A stretch of DNA of 64,000 bases from Macrococcus hajekii (GTDB lineage Bacteria > Bacillota > Bacilli > Staphylococcales > Staphylococcaceae), in NCBI RefSeq assembly GCF_004359505.1, contig NZ_SCWE01000002.1, forward strand, positions 124,001-188,000, written 5' to 3'. Positions within the stretch are counted from its first letter, which is position 1. Every line of letters begins with the position of its first letter. Position numbers and translations under genes: made by a program. The notes under the pieces were generated by a model, which was given only the letters and a program-made list of their open reading frames with translations, searched no databases and had not been told where the DNA came from. Shown here piece after piece: positions 1-8,078 of this stretch.

Positions 1-322
1 TTTTCTCATGTACTTCCAGCATCTTAGCATATAGTGCTTTTCCTTCTTCCTTCTGTTTCTCTGAGAAGACATCTGTCAACATTTCACCGTTTGTCAATGT
101 AGTGTTATAAGCTTTTGCTTTATTGATTCGAATATCAATCTCCCGGTCTGACAATGTTTCTAATTCCTTATCAAAATTATTGACGTCATTGCTGGACTGA
201 TAATCGTAGTATACTGCCGTTATAAATGGATAGAATAAAATGAGAATGCCCATCAGAAAGACAAGTAGGAAAGTGATATTAGATCGCCTGTTTTTCTTTT
301 TGTTTGATTCGATAGTATCCAT
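1..322 (-). CDS. Class C (pilus-type) sortase, N-terminal part, truncated by window edge
   Basis: Transpeptidase expected to polymerise the pilins encoded just upstream and sit in the membrane. Only the first 107 codons are in the window, so the catalytic Cys/Arg region is not seen. What is visible fits a class C sortase: a charged N-terminus rich in Lys/Arg/Asn, one hydrophobic segment (about residues 16-34, ending near YPF), then an amphipathic region with a K-A-x-x-YN stretch that is typical of class C sortases before the barrel. The start is the ATG at 322-320, preceded by AAAGGAG. The gene follows the major pilin in the same orientation, which supports the pilus assignment more than the partial sequence alone. 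A housekeeping SrtA is unlikely from this context. Confidence 0.8.
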   Translation of the reverse strand, partial: MDTIESNKKKNRRSNITFLLVFLMGILILFYPFITAVYYDYQSSNDVNNFDKELETLSDREIDIRINKAKAYNTTLTNGEMLTDVFSEKQKEEGKALYAKMLEVHEK

Positions 323-341
323 GAAAGCTCCTTTCAACAAT

Positions 342-381
342 AAAAAAGGCAGGACAACATACTGTCTCTGCCTCTAACTTT
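342..381 (-). terminator. Hairpin with T-run between pilin and sortase genes
   Basis: On the minus strand the arms AGGCAG and CTGCCT, extended by GACA/TGTC with one unpaired base, form a hairpin at 347-373, followed by a run of T (six of seven bases at 341-347). It lies after the pilin stop codon (387) and before the sortase start (322). In pilus operons a leaky terminator here would give much more pilin than sortase. This role is inferred. Confidence 0.6.
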
Positions 382-386
382 TTAGA

Positions 387-1790
387 TTAAGCCTGTTTTT
401 TTCTTCTGTAAAGGATAATAGCTAATGTCATTAACATCAGACCGACTACAGTAAAGAGAATTGTCCCCATCCCGCCGGTATTCGGAAGAATAGATTTTTT
501 ATTCAGAATTTGTAAAGAATCCAAGGTATAGGAATTTTCATTGACCGTAAAACCAGTTAAAGGATTAGTAGGAATCGTATAGCCTGTTGGAGCTTGGATT
601 TCCTCCAGTTGATAGTCACCGAAGGCAAGACCTTTCACTTCGAAGTTACCAGAAGTATCGGACGTGAATACGGTAGCAGCATCTCTTGTACCCCAAGTGA
701 CTACAAGAGTCGCTGGATCTTGAATCAGATACTGGTCACCTTTTTTAACCACGAATTGTGCCCCTGATAAGTTTGTTGTTCCATCTGTCTTCACGAACTT
801 TTTTCCGCCAGTCTGAACGGCAGGGATATCAGCATCAGCAACTGTTGCACTTCCTACAAGACCATGATTGTTGTCATAAGTTAAAGTTGCAGTGTTAGGA
901 ATCTTCTGGCCCATTACTGCCTGATTGTTGATGACTGTTGGAACGAGAATGTTCAGCTGAGCATCCGGACCGGCTGCTGCAATATTTTTAAGTCCAGTTG
1001 ATGTGAATTTAACTGTCACTAGGCGTGTACCTGCATCATAAGTGGCATTGAAATCAGTACCTGCTGTCAATGTTGTGCCGCCGATAGTTGCAGTGATCTG
1101 TTTCGTGTTATCAAAATCAATTACTGCATTCAGTGTGTCGGTTACTGTGTAGTTTGCGTATTCATCGATACCTTTAGGTGTCGTTGGTTGAATGATCCAG
1201 TTGAAGGACTGTCCGATATCAAAGGTGCTTAATTTATTATTATCAGTTGCGATATCTTTATCGATGGTCGGGACTTCTTCAAGTGTGTTCTTTGGATAGA
1301 CGTGTAAATCAGTGATATACCCAGTTCCTGCTTGATTTGTGATAGGTAAGGCAAGGCCGAACGGAACTGCTGCTGAAGTAGCGACTGCAGTTGACGGGTT
1401 TTCGATAAACCAGTAATAGCCTTCTGCTAAGCCTGCCACTTGTACAGTACCATCTGCCGCTGTATTACCGGTAGTTCCTGTTGCTGCACTGCCGACATAA
1501 GCTGAGACCTGGGCAGCTGTCTCATAGCTGCCTGAGTTTGCAATCATTGTATTAAACTGGTCTTCTGTTACTTTCCAGTAAGTGAAAGAGATATTAGAGA
1601 TCGGATCACCTGCTGGCGGTGTCGTATTTGTCAATTCATCGTATGTCGCCGTTCTAGCAGTATCACCAGTAATTTTGTGAATCGTTACATTTGTACTTGG
1701 GCTTGCTGCATGTGCTGTAAATGGGGAAAAGAGACTGATGAGTAAACTGAGAATAAGAAATAAAGAGAAATACTTGGTAAATTTCGACAT
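387..1790 (-). CDS. Major pilin subunit, LPXTG-anchored, isopeptide-type fimbrial protein
   Basis: Shaft subunit of a sortase-assembled pilus. Features in order: Sec signal peptide (residues 1-28, cleavage near AHA/AS); N-terminal pilin domain; pilin motif VYPKN at 164-168, whose Lys167 is the expected acceptor for sortase-linked polymerisation; a central isopeptide-forming domain; a C-terminal Cna_B-like domain with an E-box (YQLEEIQAPTGY, 393-404) whose Glu supports an internal isopeptide bond; sorting signal LPNTG at 435-439; membrane helix; positive tail RRKKQA. The combination of pilin motif, E-box and LPXTG is the hallmark of SpaA/BcpA-like backbone pilins. Start has AGGAGG eight bases upstream. 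Lies 19 bases after the adhesin gene and before the sortase, so one operon. Length 467 aa is normal for the family. Confidence 0.92.
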   Translation of the reverse strand: MSKFTKYFSLFLILSLLISLFSPFTAHAASPSTNVTIHKITGDTARTATYDELTNTTPPAGDPISNISFTYWKVTEDQFNTMIANSGSYETAAQVSAYVGSAATGTTGNTAADGTVQVAGLAEGYYWFIENPSTAVATSAAVPFGLALPITNQAGTGYITDLHVYPKNTLEEVPTIDKDIATDNNKLSTFDIGQSFNWIIQPTTPKGIDEYANYTVTDTLNAVIDFDNTKQITATIGGTTLTAGTDFNATYDAGTRLVTVKFTSTGLKNIAAAGPDAQLNILVPTVINNQAVMGQKIPNTATLTYDNNHGLVGSATVADADIPAVQTGGKKFVKTDGTTNLSGAQFVVKKGDQYLIQDPATLVVTWGTRDAATVFTSDTSGNFEVKGLAFGDYQLEEIQAPTGYTIPTNPLTGFTVNENSYTLDSLQILNKKSILPNTGGMGTILFTVVGLMLMTLAIILYRRKKQA

Positions 1791-1809
1791 GTATGATGCC
1801 TCCTGTTTA

Positions 1810-4566
1810 TTAATTAGCGTATGGCTTGGATTTTTTTAATATAAATGCAACAATCACCAATATGATGCCAATCATTGTGAAGGATAATGTCCCTTCGCCC
1901 CCTGTATTAGGAAGTACATTGGTATATTGCGGACTTTTGACGGTGACAGGTGTACTGCTACTTAATGTGATTGTTTTAGAAGCGCTGTCGAACCGATAAC
2001 CTGAGCGTGTATTTGTCTGTTTAAGTGTATAAGTTCCGAGGGGGAGGTCACTGAATGTGATATTCCCTGCACTGTCAGATGTTTGAATGCCTATCAGCTT
2101 ATTTGTTGAATCATAGAGCTGATATGTTACGCCACTAAGAGGCACATTCGTGTTAGCGTCATACGTATTAACAATGATGCTGGAAGCAGCCTTGTTCACG
2201 AAGTTGTAGGCACTGGATACAGTAGTATTATCCACTTTTATAACGCCGGTATTATCGATGAGTATAGTGTGTGTCAATGTATCCTTCAGGTAGCCAGCAG
2301 GTGCTGCAGTTTCGTTCAGTGTATAACTCCCAGGGGCTAGACTGGTAAACTGTACTAAGCCGTTAGCATCTGATGTCTTTGTGATGATGGCACCATTACT
2401 GGACTTTAAGTTGAAAGTGGAGCCTGACAGTCCTGTACCAGATTCATTGATTTTTTTGACAGTGAAGTTGAATAACCCGACTACTTTAATCGGTACAGAA
2501 TCGCTGATTAGTTTATTGGGGCTCTGGGCTGTAACGGATAGAACAGTATCTTTCGGTTGAGCTGCTATTTTAACGCTGTAATTCCCTGAACTATCCGCTA
2601 CTGCATTCCCCAATACTACACCGGAACTGTTACGTACTGTGACTGTAGCACCTGGTTCTGCTGTACCTGTCACCACTGTATCAGCAGAAGTCACCATATT
2701 CACAGTGGGTCCTGCCGTTTTTTTTGTGACTGTATTAGAGATACCATTTCTATCATACTTGATACCTAGTTCATCATAAGTCAGTTTTCCGACTGTAAGT
2801 GTGTAACTATTTAGATCAGGTGTCGTAATAGGTGTTGTAATCACGACAGTCACTAAGTCATTATTTTTCACATAATCCAGAAATATGGAGGATGTCCCTC
2901 CTGATGTTGTGACTGGCAGCTGGCCGGATCGAGTAGTCGTACCGCCATTGGTTACCGTATAATCTACTGAGCTTGGCATGGATATGCCTGTGCTCGTAGT
3001 AATATCATTGAACCAGACCGTCTTAGAAGCAAGTGTTCCATATGATAAAGTCAGCGTCCAGTTAATCGCTGTCTGTGTGCTGTTCATCTGACCAAGCAGC
3101 GTCATAGTCCCTGAACCTGTCGCAATATTGACAACAGCAGTAGATTTGGAGGACCCATACGTACTAGTTGGAGTCGCGGCTAATGCTCTAAATTGTAACG
3201 ATGAAAATGTCGGAGTGAATGTAAAAGGCATGGATGTCTGGACAGATGGAGCCGTAACTGTCGGAGTCTCAGTCGTGACACCTTCTGTAGAAGCTTGCTC
3301 GGATGTTGGGGTCTCGGTTGTAATGCCTTCTGTTGAAACTTGCTCGGATGTTGGATTCTCGATTGTGACGCTTTCTGTGGAAGCTTGCTCGGATGTTGGG
3401 GTCTCGGTTGTAATGCCTTCTGTTGAAACTTGCTCGAATGTTGGATTCTCGATTGTGACGCTTTCTGTGGAAGCTTGCTCGGATGTCGGAGTCTCAGTCG
3501 TGATGCCTTCTGTAGAAGCTTGCTCGGATGTCGGAGTCTCAGTCGTGATGCCTTCTGTAGAAGCTTGCTCGGATGTTGGCGTTTCAGAAGATAACTTTTC
3601 GATAGGATTTACGTTTATATCGAATCCATTAATTTTGATATCGTATCCTGGAACTTCATCTGCTTCAATCTTGTAGATGATTTTGTTACCTTGGTTATCT
3701 TCAAGTGGTAAATCAGTTACTTCATAATGACCATCATCACTGATTTGTTTCATAGCGATAATCTCATTAGAACTCGAATCAATGATCTTAAGATTCACTG
3801 TCTGATGGTTAGGATTGCTGATGATACCTTGTACTTCTGTTGATTTGAAAGTGAGTAGTATATCGTATGATTGAATAGAAGCTGTAAAATTTGCTATCGG
3901 CACAATCTGAACTGAGTAATTGATTTTTTGTCCGGAATCATTGAACAGTCTCACATTATCAAATGTATAGGCAGTAGTAACTGGAGGAATAATCTGAGAA
4001 CTTATTACCTGACCTGTCAGTTCATCAGTTAGATTCACAGTTACTGATGGCTGTTCCTGATTAGGTGGAAGATTCTCGAAACTTAGGGTCCCCTGGACAC
4101 TAGTTGTAGGATAAACCACATCTTGTGCTGAAATTAATGAGCCCTGCATTGTTCCTGATAGAAACATTTTGTAATTCGACTGAGTATTGGAATCGACATA
4201 TGTTGAAACAGTCAGGACGGTTGCTGGCAACTCTTTTGGTATTAAAAGCTGATAGGATATTCCATCTTGGATGGTCACTACATCTATTCCTTTTGATTTG
4301 AAAGCTGTCACAATCTCATTAGTGACAAATTTATGGGTTCCCTCTATGTGGAGAGTGACTTTCTGATCGTCGAATAGCTGATTTTCTGGATTTATCTTAA
4401 TCTGCCAGTTCATTTGTGAAGCTTCATCACTTGGGCCGGTCACCTCTAAAAGATTAGGGTTAGAAGAAGACTGCGTCAATTGACTCGCTGATGATAGAGG
4501 ATTAATGATAAACGTATTTAGATATAAAAATACAAAAAGCAGATAAAATAACTTTCTGATATTCAA
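1810..4566 (-). CDS. Pilus tip/minor pilin adhesin with Cna_B domains, repeat stalk and LPXTG anchor
   Basis: Large surface protein (918 aa), first gene of the pilus operon, probably the tip or minor pilin. I place the start at TTG 4566-4564, close behind AAGGAGG at about 4570-4576; reading further upstream (to 4662) would put 32 unlikely residues before the signal peptide. Order: signal peptide ending near residue 28; beta-rich N-terminal region of unknown fold; seven 15-residue repeats rich in Thr/Ser/Glu (about residues 328-432); a beta-rich region; an Ig-like domain with TGTAEPGATVTV; two Cna_B/SpaA-type domains, the first with an E-box-like NETAAPAGY; LPNTG, membrane helix and short basic tail. 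No pilin motif of the YPKN type was recognised, which fits a tip subunit. The ligand cannot be read from sequence. Confidence 0.85.
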   Translation of the reverse strand: MNIRKLFYLLFVFLYLNTFIINPLSSASQLTQSSSNPNLLEVTGPSDEASQMNWQIKINPENQLFDDQKVTLHIEGTHKFVTNEIVTAFKSKGIDVVTIQDGISYQLLIPKELPATVLTVSTYVDSNTQSNYKMFLSGTMQGSLISAQDVVYPTTSVQGTLSFENLPPNQEQPSVTVNLTDELTGQVISSQIIPPVTTAYTFDNVRLFNDSGQKINYSVQIVPIANFTASIQSYDILLTFKSTEVQGIISNPNHQTVNLKIIDSSSNEIIAMKQISDDGHYEVTDLPLEDNQGNKIIYKIEADEVPGYDIKINGFDINVNPIEKLSSETPTSEQASTEGITTETPTSEQASTEGITTETPTSEQASTESVTIENPTFEQVSTEGITTETPTSEQASTESVTIENPTSEQVSTEGITTETPTSEQASTEGVTTETPTVTAPSVQTSMPFTFTPTFSSLQFRALAATPTSTYGSSKSTAVVNIATGSGTMTLLGQMNSTQTAINWTLTLSYGTLASKTVWFNDITTSTGISMPSSVDYTVTNGGTTTRSGQLPVTTSGGTSSIFLDYVKNNDLVTVVITTPITTPDLNSYTLTVGKLTYDELGIKYDRNGISNTVTKKTAGPTVNMVTSADTVVTGTAEPGATVTVRNSSGVVLGNAVADSSGNYSVKIAAQPKDTVLSVTAQSPNKLISDSVPIKVVGLFNFTVKKINESGTGLSGSTFNLKSSNGAIITKTSDANGLVQFTSLAPGSYTLNETAAPAGYLKDTLTHTILIDNTGVIKVDNTTVSSAYNFVNKAASSIIVNTYDANTNVPLSGVTYQLYDSTNKLIGIQTSDSAGNITFSDLPLGTYTLKQTNTRSGYRFDSASKTITLSSSTPVTVKSPQYTNVLPNTGGEGTLSFTMIGIILVIVAFILKKSKPYAN
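3271..3585 (-). repeat. Seven tandem 45-bp repeats inside the adhesin gene
   Basis: The coding strand repeats a 45-bp unit encoding ETPTSEQASTEGITT with variants (ESVTI, ENPTFEQVS, ENPTSEQVS, EGVTT). Units 3-6 alternate two variants, giving a 90-bp higher-order period, a sign of recent unequal crossover of a two-unit block. In-frame copy number changes would lengthen or shorten the stalk without breaking the gene. Confidence 0.9.
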
Positions 4567-4587
4567 ACACCTCCTTAAAAATATGGA

Positions 4588-4596
4588 ATTATACCA
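4588..4596 (-). promoter_or_regulatory. Candidate extended -10 promoter of pilus operon
   Basis: Minus strand reads TGGTATAAT, a TG-extended -10 matching TATAAT fully, about 20 bases upstream of the TTG start and just before the AAGGAGG site. The -35 is poor, as is allowed with an extended -10. A second TATAAT lies at 4627-4632. Prediction only. Confidence 0.4.
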
Positions 4597-4689
4597 ATCA
4601 TAGTTTCTGTTTGGAATCACTAAGATATTATACATCATCCTGTGTAAAATTAAAATAAACATTTATTAATATCATTTATATTTCGTCGA

Positions 4690-5150
4690 TAGTAAAATTA
4701 AACTAAACAACTAAAAAAGCCTTCTGTGCTAAACTCAATATATATTTCCGACCAAAGAAAACATAAGGAGTTAGCACAAATGGTCTATACACATCTTACC
4801 ACGGATGAACTTGCGTTCATAGAATCATATTACTACCAGAAAATTTCGGTCAGTGAGATCTGCCGGAGAGTTAAACGTTCAAGACAGACCGTCTATAATG
4901 TAATTAATGCATTCAAAGCAGGTACATCTGCACTGGAATTCTATCAGAACTATAAGAAGAGAAAAACCCGTTGTGGAAGACGTAAGATCATCCTTCCCAA
5001 GCATCAGCTCAGTAAATAAACGATCTAGAAAATTTCTTGGTTACAGGATACCTTTGGAAGTATTTATGAGTTTCATCGAAGATGAGAAATTGTCTAGCTT
5101 ATTTTGACGAACGAAATGATAAAAAATATTTCATTGCATTAAGTCATTAT
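4690..5150 (+). mobile_element. Degenerate IS30-family insertion sequence remnant
   Basis: Holds a broken IS30-type transposase (4780-5107). At the left, 4691-4712 (AGTAAAATTAAACTAAACAA...) looks like a decayed IS30-family inverted repeat, and 5131-5148 (TCATTGCATTAAGTCATT) resembles the opposite end. The two ends no longer match well, so the boundaries are approximate. It sits between the pilus operon and the core ribosomal block, suggesting that this junction has been a site of insertion. Confidence 0.6.
4780..5107 (+). pseudogene. IS30-family transposase, internally deleted and frameshifted
   Basis: From ATG 4780 (AAGGAG upstream at 4765-4770) an open frame of about 80 residues gives the N-terminal IS30 helix-turn-helix region (MVYTHLTTDELAF, then ISVSEICRRVKRSRQTVYNVI). 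It stops at 5019. In another frame, bases about 5015-5107 encode NKRSRKFLGYRIPLEVF and a short tail to a stop, which is the normal C-terminus of IS30 transposases (their NNRPRKxLGxxTPxEVF motif). The central catalytic DDE domain, about 200 residues, is absent. So this is a deletion relic and not an active enzyme. The N-terminal piece could still be translated and bind DNA, but nothing shows that it does. Confidence 0.85.
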
Positions 5151-5332
5151 TTCTTTTCTTGCTCTCTTACTTTCTGCAAATCTTCATCTGAAATTTTAAA
5201 CGTTACTTCACCTGTTTCAGTATCCAGAACCGCTATAAGTTCAACACCTGTATTAAAAAGTATACCTTGTTTCGTCTGTAGTCTTAAAGCAGATGAACCG
5301 TATGCCATCGTCTTCATTTCTTTTTTAGCCAT
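5147..5332 (-). CDS. Small conserved-looking hypothetical protein
   Basis: 61 aa protein, not recognised. It starts MAKKEMKTMAYGSSA and ends in a charged helical tail rich in Glu/Lys/Gln. No signal peptide, membrane segment or metal motif. The middle (LIAVLDTETGEVTFKI) looks like a beta hairpin. A good ribosome site (GGAGAGG, about 7 bases before the ATG) supports real expression. It lies between the IS30 relic, whose right end may touch its stop codon, and the rpsI terminator, as a single gene on the minus strand. Function unknown. Confidence 0.6.
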   Translation of the reverse strand: MAKKEMKTMAYGSSALRLQTKQGILFNTGVELIAVLDTETGEVTFKISDEDLQKVREQEKK

Positions 5333-5425
5333 ATCTATTCCTCTCCCTGCTTTCTTTTAATTCTACTTCTTAATATCAGAATACCCTTTATTACAAAAAT
5401 TATCATATTGTAGATTATTTGATAA

Positions 5426-5461
5426 ATAAAAACACTCTCCAGTCTAAACTGAAGAGTGTTG
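5426..5461 (-). terminator. Terminator of the rplM-rpsI operon
   Basis: Hairpin AACACTCT..AGAGTGTT at 5431-5460 with CAG/CTG extension and a minus-strand run of T/A-rich sequence at 5422-5430. It begins 19 bases after the rpsI stop codon. Confidence 0.85.
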
Positions 5462-5479
5462 ATATATAATAACGAAATA

Positions 5480-5872
5480 TTAACGTTTTGAGAACTGTGG
5501 TGAACGACGAGCGCCTTTAAGACCTGGTTTTTTACGTTCTTTCATACGTGGGTCACGTGTTAACATGCCCGCGCGTTTTAATGAACCACGGTATTCTGGA
5601 TCCGCTTCAAGTAATGCACGTGCGATGCCGTGACGGATTGCTTGTGCTTGTCCAGTGAAACCTCCACCACGTACGTTTACTAATACGTCGTAGTTTCCTT
5701 TAGTTTCAGTGATATCGAATGGTTGGTTTAAGTCTAAGATTAATGATTCAAATGGTAAGTAATCACGTACGTCACGTTTGTTGATAGTGATGTTACCTTC
5801 GCCCGGTACTAAACGTACGCGTGCTACTGAATGTTTACGACGGCCTGTGCCTTGGTATTCAACTTGTGCCAA
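5480..5872 (-). CDS. rpsI: Small-subunit ribosomal protein S9 (uS9)
   Basis: 130 aa, standard length. Starts [19 protein letters not shown] and ends with the family's basic tail [12 protein letters not shown], whose last Lys-Arg reaches the P-site tRNA anticodon stem in known ribosome structures. Cotranscribed with rplM, 19 bases downstream of it, as in other Firmicutes. A hairpin terminator follows. No anomaly. Confidence 0.98.
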   Translation of the reverse strand: MAQVEYQGTGRRKHSVARVRLVPGEGNITINKRDVRDYLPFESLILDLNQPFDITETKGNYDVLVNVRGGGFTGQAQAIRHGIARALLEADPEYRGSLKRAGMLTRDPRMKERKKPGLKGARRSPQFSKR

Positions 5873-5891
5873 TTTATTGTCCTCCTCTTAA

Positions 5892-6329
5892 TTAACCACG
5901 TAACTCGTAGTTTACAGGTTGTTGTGCTTGGTTTTTGTGTTCTGGTCCAGCGTATACGTGTAATTTTTTGCCCATTTTGTCGCCGAGTGAACCTTTTGGT
6001 AACATCCCTTTGATAGATGTTTCAAGTAAGCGTACTGGGTTTTTCTCACGTAATTCACCTGCAGTGATTGATTTTAAACCACCCGGATGTAATGAGTGAC
6101 GGTAGTATACTTTGTCTGCTGGTTTGTTACCTGAAAGGTAGATTTTTTCAGCGTTGATGATGATGACGTGATCGCCACAGTCAACGTGTGGTGTATAAGT
6201 TGCTTTGTGTTTACCGCGTAAGATAGATGCTACTTCTGAAGAAAGACGACCTAATGTTTGTCCTTCTGCATCAACAACGTACCATTTGCGTTCGATGTTT
6301 GATTCGTTTGCCATGAATGTTTGACGCAT
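5892..6329 (-). CDS. rplM: Large-subunit ribosomal protein L13 (uL13)
   Basis: 145 aa. Starts [21 protein letters not shown], like the Bacillus protein, so the first Met is kept rather than the internal one at residue 6; GGAGG precedes it. The [15 protein letters not shown] and [22 protein letters not shown] signatures of L13 are present. L13 is an early-assembly protein of the 50S subunit and in Firmicutes its operon is controlled through a 5' leader. First gene of the rplM-rpsI pair. Confidence 0.98.
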   Translation of the reverse strand: MRQTFMANESNIERKWYVVDAEGQTLGRLSSEVASILRGKHKATYTPHVDCGDHVIIINAEKIYLSGNKPADKVYYRHSLHPGGLKSITAGELREKNPVRLLETSIKGMLPKGSLGDKMGKKLHVYAGPEHKNQAQQPVNYELRG

Positions 6330-6440
6330 GTGTTTTTCCTCCTAAAATAAAAAAAATTCCCTCTGATTTCTGTCTATATATCTGTAACACAATAAGATTC
6401 CGGGGCTTATTGTAGTGGTTGATATTAAACAATACCGTTG
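6330..6440 (-). promoter_or_regulatory. Possible L13 leader RNA upstream of rplM
   Basis: The 117 bases between truA and rplM contain on the minus strand a hairpin AATAAG/CTTATT closing the loop CCCCGGAAT (about 6391-6411), then AT-rich sequence and the rplM ribosome site. Firmicutes carry a conserved L13 leader at this place that mediates autoregulation. I judge the match by position and the single hairpin only; a covariance-model search with the L13 leader family would settle it. Confidence 0.45.
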
Positions 6441-6446
6441 TTTATC

Positions 6447-7271
6447 TTATAACATTCCGGGGTCAGTTGTCAATGGTTTGGGGTGATTTTTCATGATTAT
6501 TTTTGTACCTGCTGGCACGTCCTGCTCGAGCTCTTCTGCTGTCAGATAAATCTTCTCGAGATAGAGTCCTTCTGCGGGCGCGGTCTTGCCTGCAACCTTT
6601 CTGTCACGTGCTGCGATGATGGCTACTGTCTCGCTGCCGTCTTTTTTGCCTTGTCCGATATCGAGCAAATGCTGCACCATGATTCTGACCATGTTGTAGA
6701 GGAAGCCTGAACCAATGACGTGGAAGTCATAGCCGTCCGGTGTCTTTGTCACCTTGAAGCTGTAGATGGTGCGCTCTTTATTCTCGATTTCTGTCTTTGC
6801 TGAACAGAAGGATGTGAAGTCATGGGTACCGAGGAAGTGTTGAGCCGCTTCGTTCATCAAGTCAAGATCCAGTTCGTGCGGATAATACGTCTCTATCCCG
6901 GTCTTCATCACGTCACGATGTAGTCCCTGGTAGATTTTATAGCGGTATGCTTTACCGATACAGTCATAGCGGCTATGAAAGTCTTCCGAGATTCGCTTGA
7001 CCTCTGTGACATATATATCGTCAGGGAGCGCCGAATTGAAGGCATGCTGCCATTTCTCCGGTGTTAAGTTCAGATGTGTGTCGAAATGGACGTACTGACA
7101 GAGTGCATGCACGCCTCTATCCGTTCTTGATGACGGATGGATGCGTACAAACTGTTTATGCATCCGCTTCAGTATACGCTCCAGTTCATATTGGACGGTG
7201 CGGCCTTCGTTCTGGATCTGAAATCCTTGAAAGCCTGCACCGTTATAAGTAATCTGTAATAAAAAACGCAT
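6447..7271 (-). CDS. truA: tRNA pseudouridine(38-40) synthase TruA
   Basis: 274 aa. Isomerises uridines 38-40 in the tRNA anticodon stem-loop. The catalytic motif SSRTDRGVHA is present (residues about 48-57; the Asp is the nucleophile), as are YNGAGFQGFQ at the N-terminus and the conserved GSGFLYNMVRIMVQ near residue 190. Ten bases downstream of ecfT in the ECF transporter cluster, the standard staphylococcal arrangement. The C-terminus is slightly longer than in Bacillus. Confidence 0.96.
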   Translation of the reverse strand: MRFLLQITYNGAGFQGFQIQNEGRTVQYELERILKRMHKQFVRIHPSSRTDRGVHALCQYVHFDTHLNLTPEKWQHAFNSALPDDIYVTEVKRISEDFHSRYDCIGKAYRYKIYQGLHRDVMKTGIETYYPHELDLDLMNEAAQHFLGTHDFTSFCSAKTEIENKERTIYSFKVTKTPDGYDFHVIGSGFLYNMVRIMVQHLLDIGQGKKDGSETVAIIAARDRKVAGKTAPAEGLYLEKIYLTAEELEQDVPAGTKIIMKNHPKPLTTDPGML

Positions 7272-7280
7272 GGTCCACCT

Positions 7281-8078
7281 CTAGTTTCTAAAATAAAGGA
7301 TAATAATCGCAATCGGAATAATGGCCAGGAGTGTCAGTGTATCAGTCATCTGCCAGTTCAGTCTGCGATACTTCGTGCGGTTGATATCCCCGCGGTAGCC
7401 TCTCACTTCCATAGCAACAGCCAGGTCCTCTGCCCGTTTAAATGCCGATACAAAGAGAGGGACAAGTAGAGGGACGAGCGCCTTCAGTCGCTTCATCACA
7501 TTGCCTGTCGTCATATCAGAGCCGCGTGACATCTGGGCGCGCATGACTTTCTGCGTCTCATCCATCAATGTCGGAATGAAACGGAGTGCAATGGACATCA
7601 TCAGCGCCAGCTCATGTACAGGAATTCTGATTTTCTTCAGCGGTCTGAAAAGTGTCTCGATAGCATCCGTCAGTGAAATGGGACTCGTCGTCAGCGTCAT
7701 AATAGTGGTCAGGAAAATAATAAGGACAAATCTTAATGTAATGAAGATACCTTGCTCCACACCGTTCCGGTCGACCGTGATAAAGCTCAGACTGAATAGT
7801 GTGCCGCCCCCTTTCGTCCAGAAGATATGCATGACGAGCGTAAAGATCAGGAGCAGCAGAATCGGTTTCAGCCCACCGAGCACAAAGGATAGCTTTAACT
7901 TCGCTAAATAGAGTGTTATGAGCACAATCAGTATTAATACCGCATATGTGACGACATTATTGGCAAAGAAGATGATGATGGTCATCAGGAAGACGAAGAG
8001 CAGCTTCATGCGCGGATCGAGACGATGTACAAATGAATCCATCGGCACATATCTGCCGAGTACCATCTTATCAAGCAT
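7281..8078 (-). CDS. ecfT: ECF transporter transmembrane subunit EcfT
   Basis: 265 aa integral membrane scaffold of the energy-coupling factor module that serves many vitamin and metal S-components encoded elsewhere. Several hydrophobic segments; two Ala-Arg-Gly-type coupling motifs are expected and seen as AQMSRGSDM (about residue 182) and MEVRGYRGD (about 225), which contact the ATPases. Overlaps ecfA2 by eight bases, so translation is probably coupled. Confidence 0.95.
   Translation of the reverse strand: MLDKMVLGRYVPMDSFVHRLDPRMKLLFVFLMTIIIFFANNVVTYAVLILIVLITLYLAKLKLSFVLGGLKPILLLLIFTLVMHIFWTKGGGTLFSLSFITVDRNGVEQGIFITLRFVLIIFLTTIMTLTTSPISLTDAIETLFRPLKKIRIPVHELALMMSIALRFIPTLMDETQKVMRAQMSRGSDMTTGNVMKRLKALVPLLVPLFVSAFKRAEDLAVAMEVRGYRGDINRTKYRRLNWQMTDTLTLLAIIPIAIIILYFRN

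Noticed and set aside
3271-3585. CRISPR array
   Set aside because: Repeats are contiguous and in frame with no unique spacers, and no cas genes are present.
3128-3676. 182-aa plus-strand frame over the adhesin repeats
   Set aside because: It lies antisense to a clear surface protein; the repeat makes a long open frame by periodicity and it lacks a family pattern.
4726-4779. N-terminal extension of the IS30 fragment to ATG 4726
   Set aside because: The ribosome site AAGGAG at 4765-4770 and IS30 homology both point to ATG 4780.
5082-5360. 92-aa plus-strand frame over the small gene 5147-5332
   Set aside because: Antisense to a gene with a clear ribosome site and no recognisable protein features of its own.
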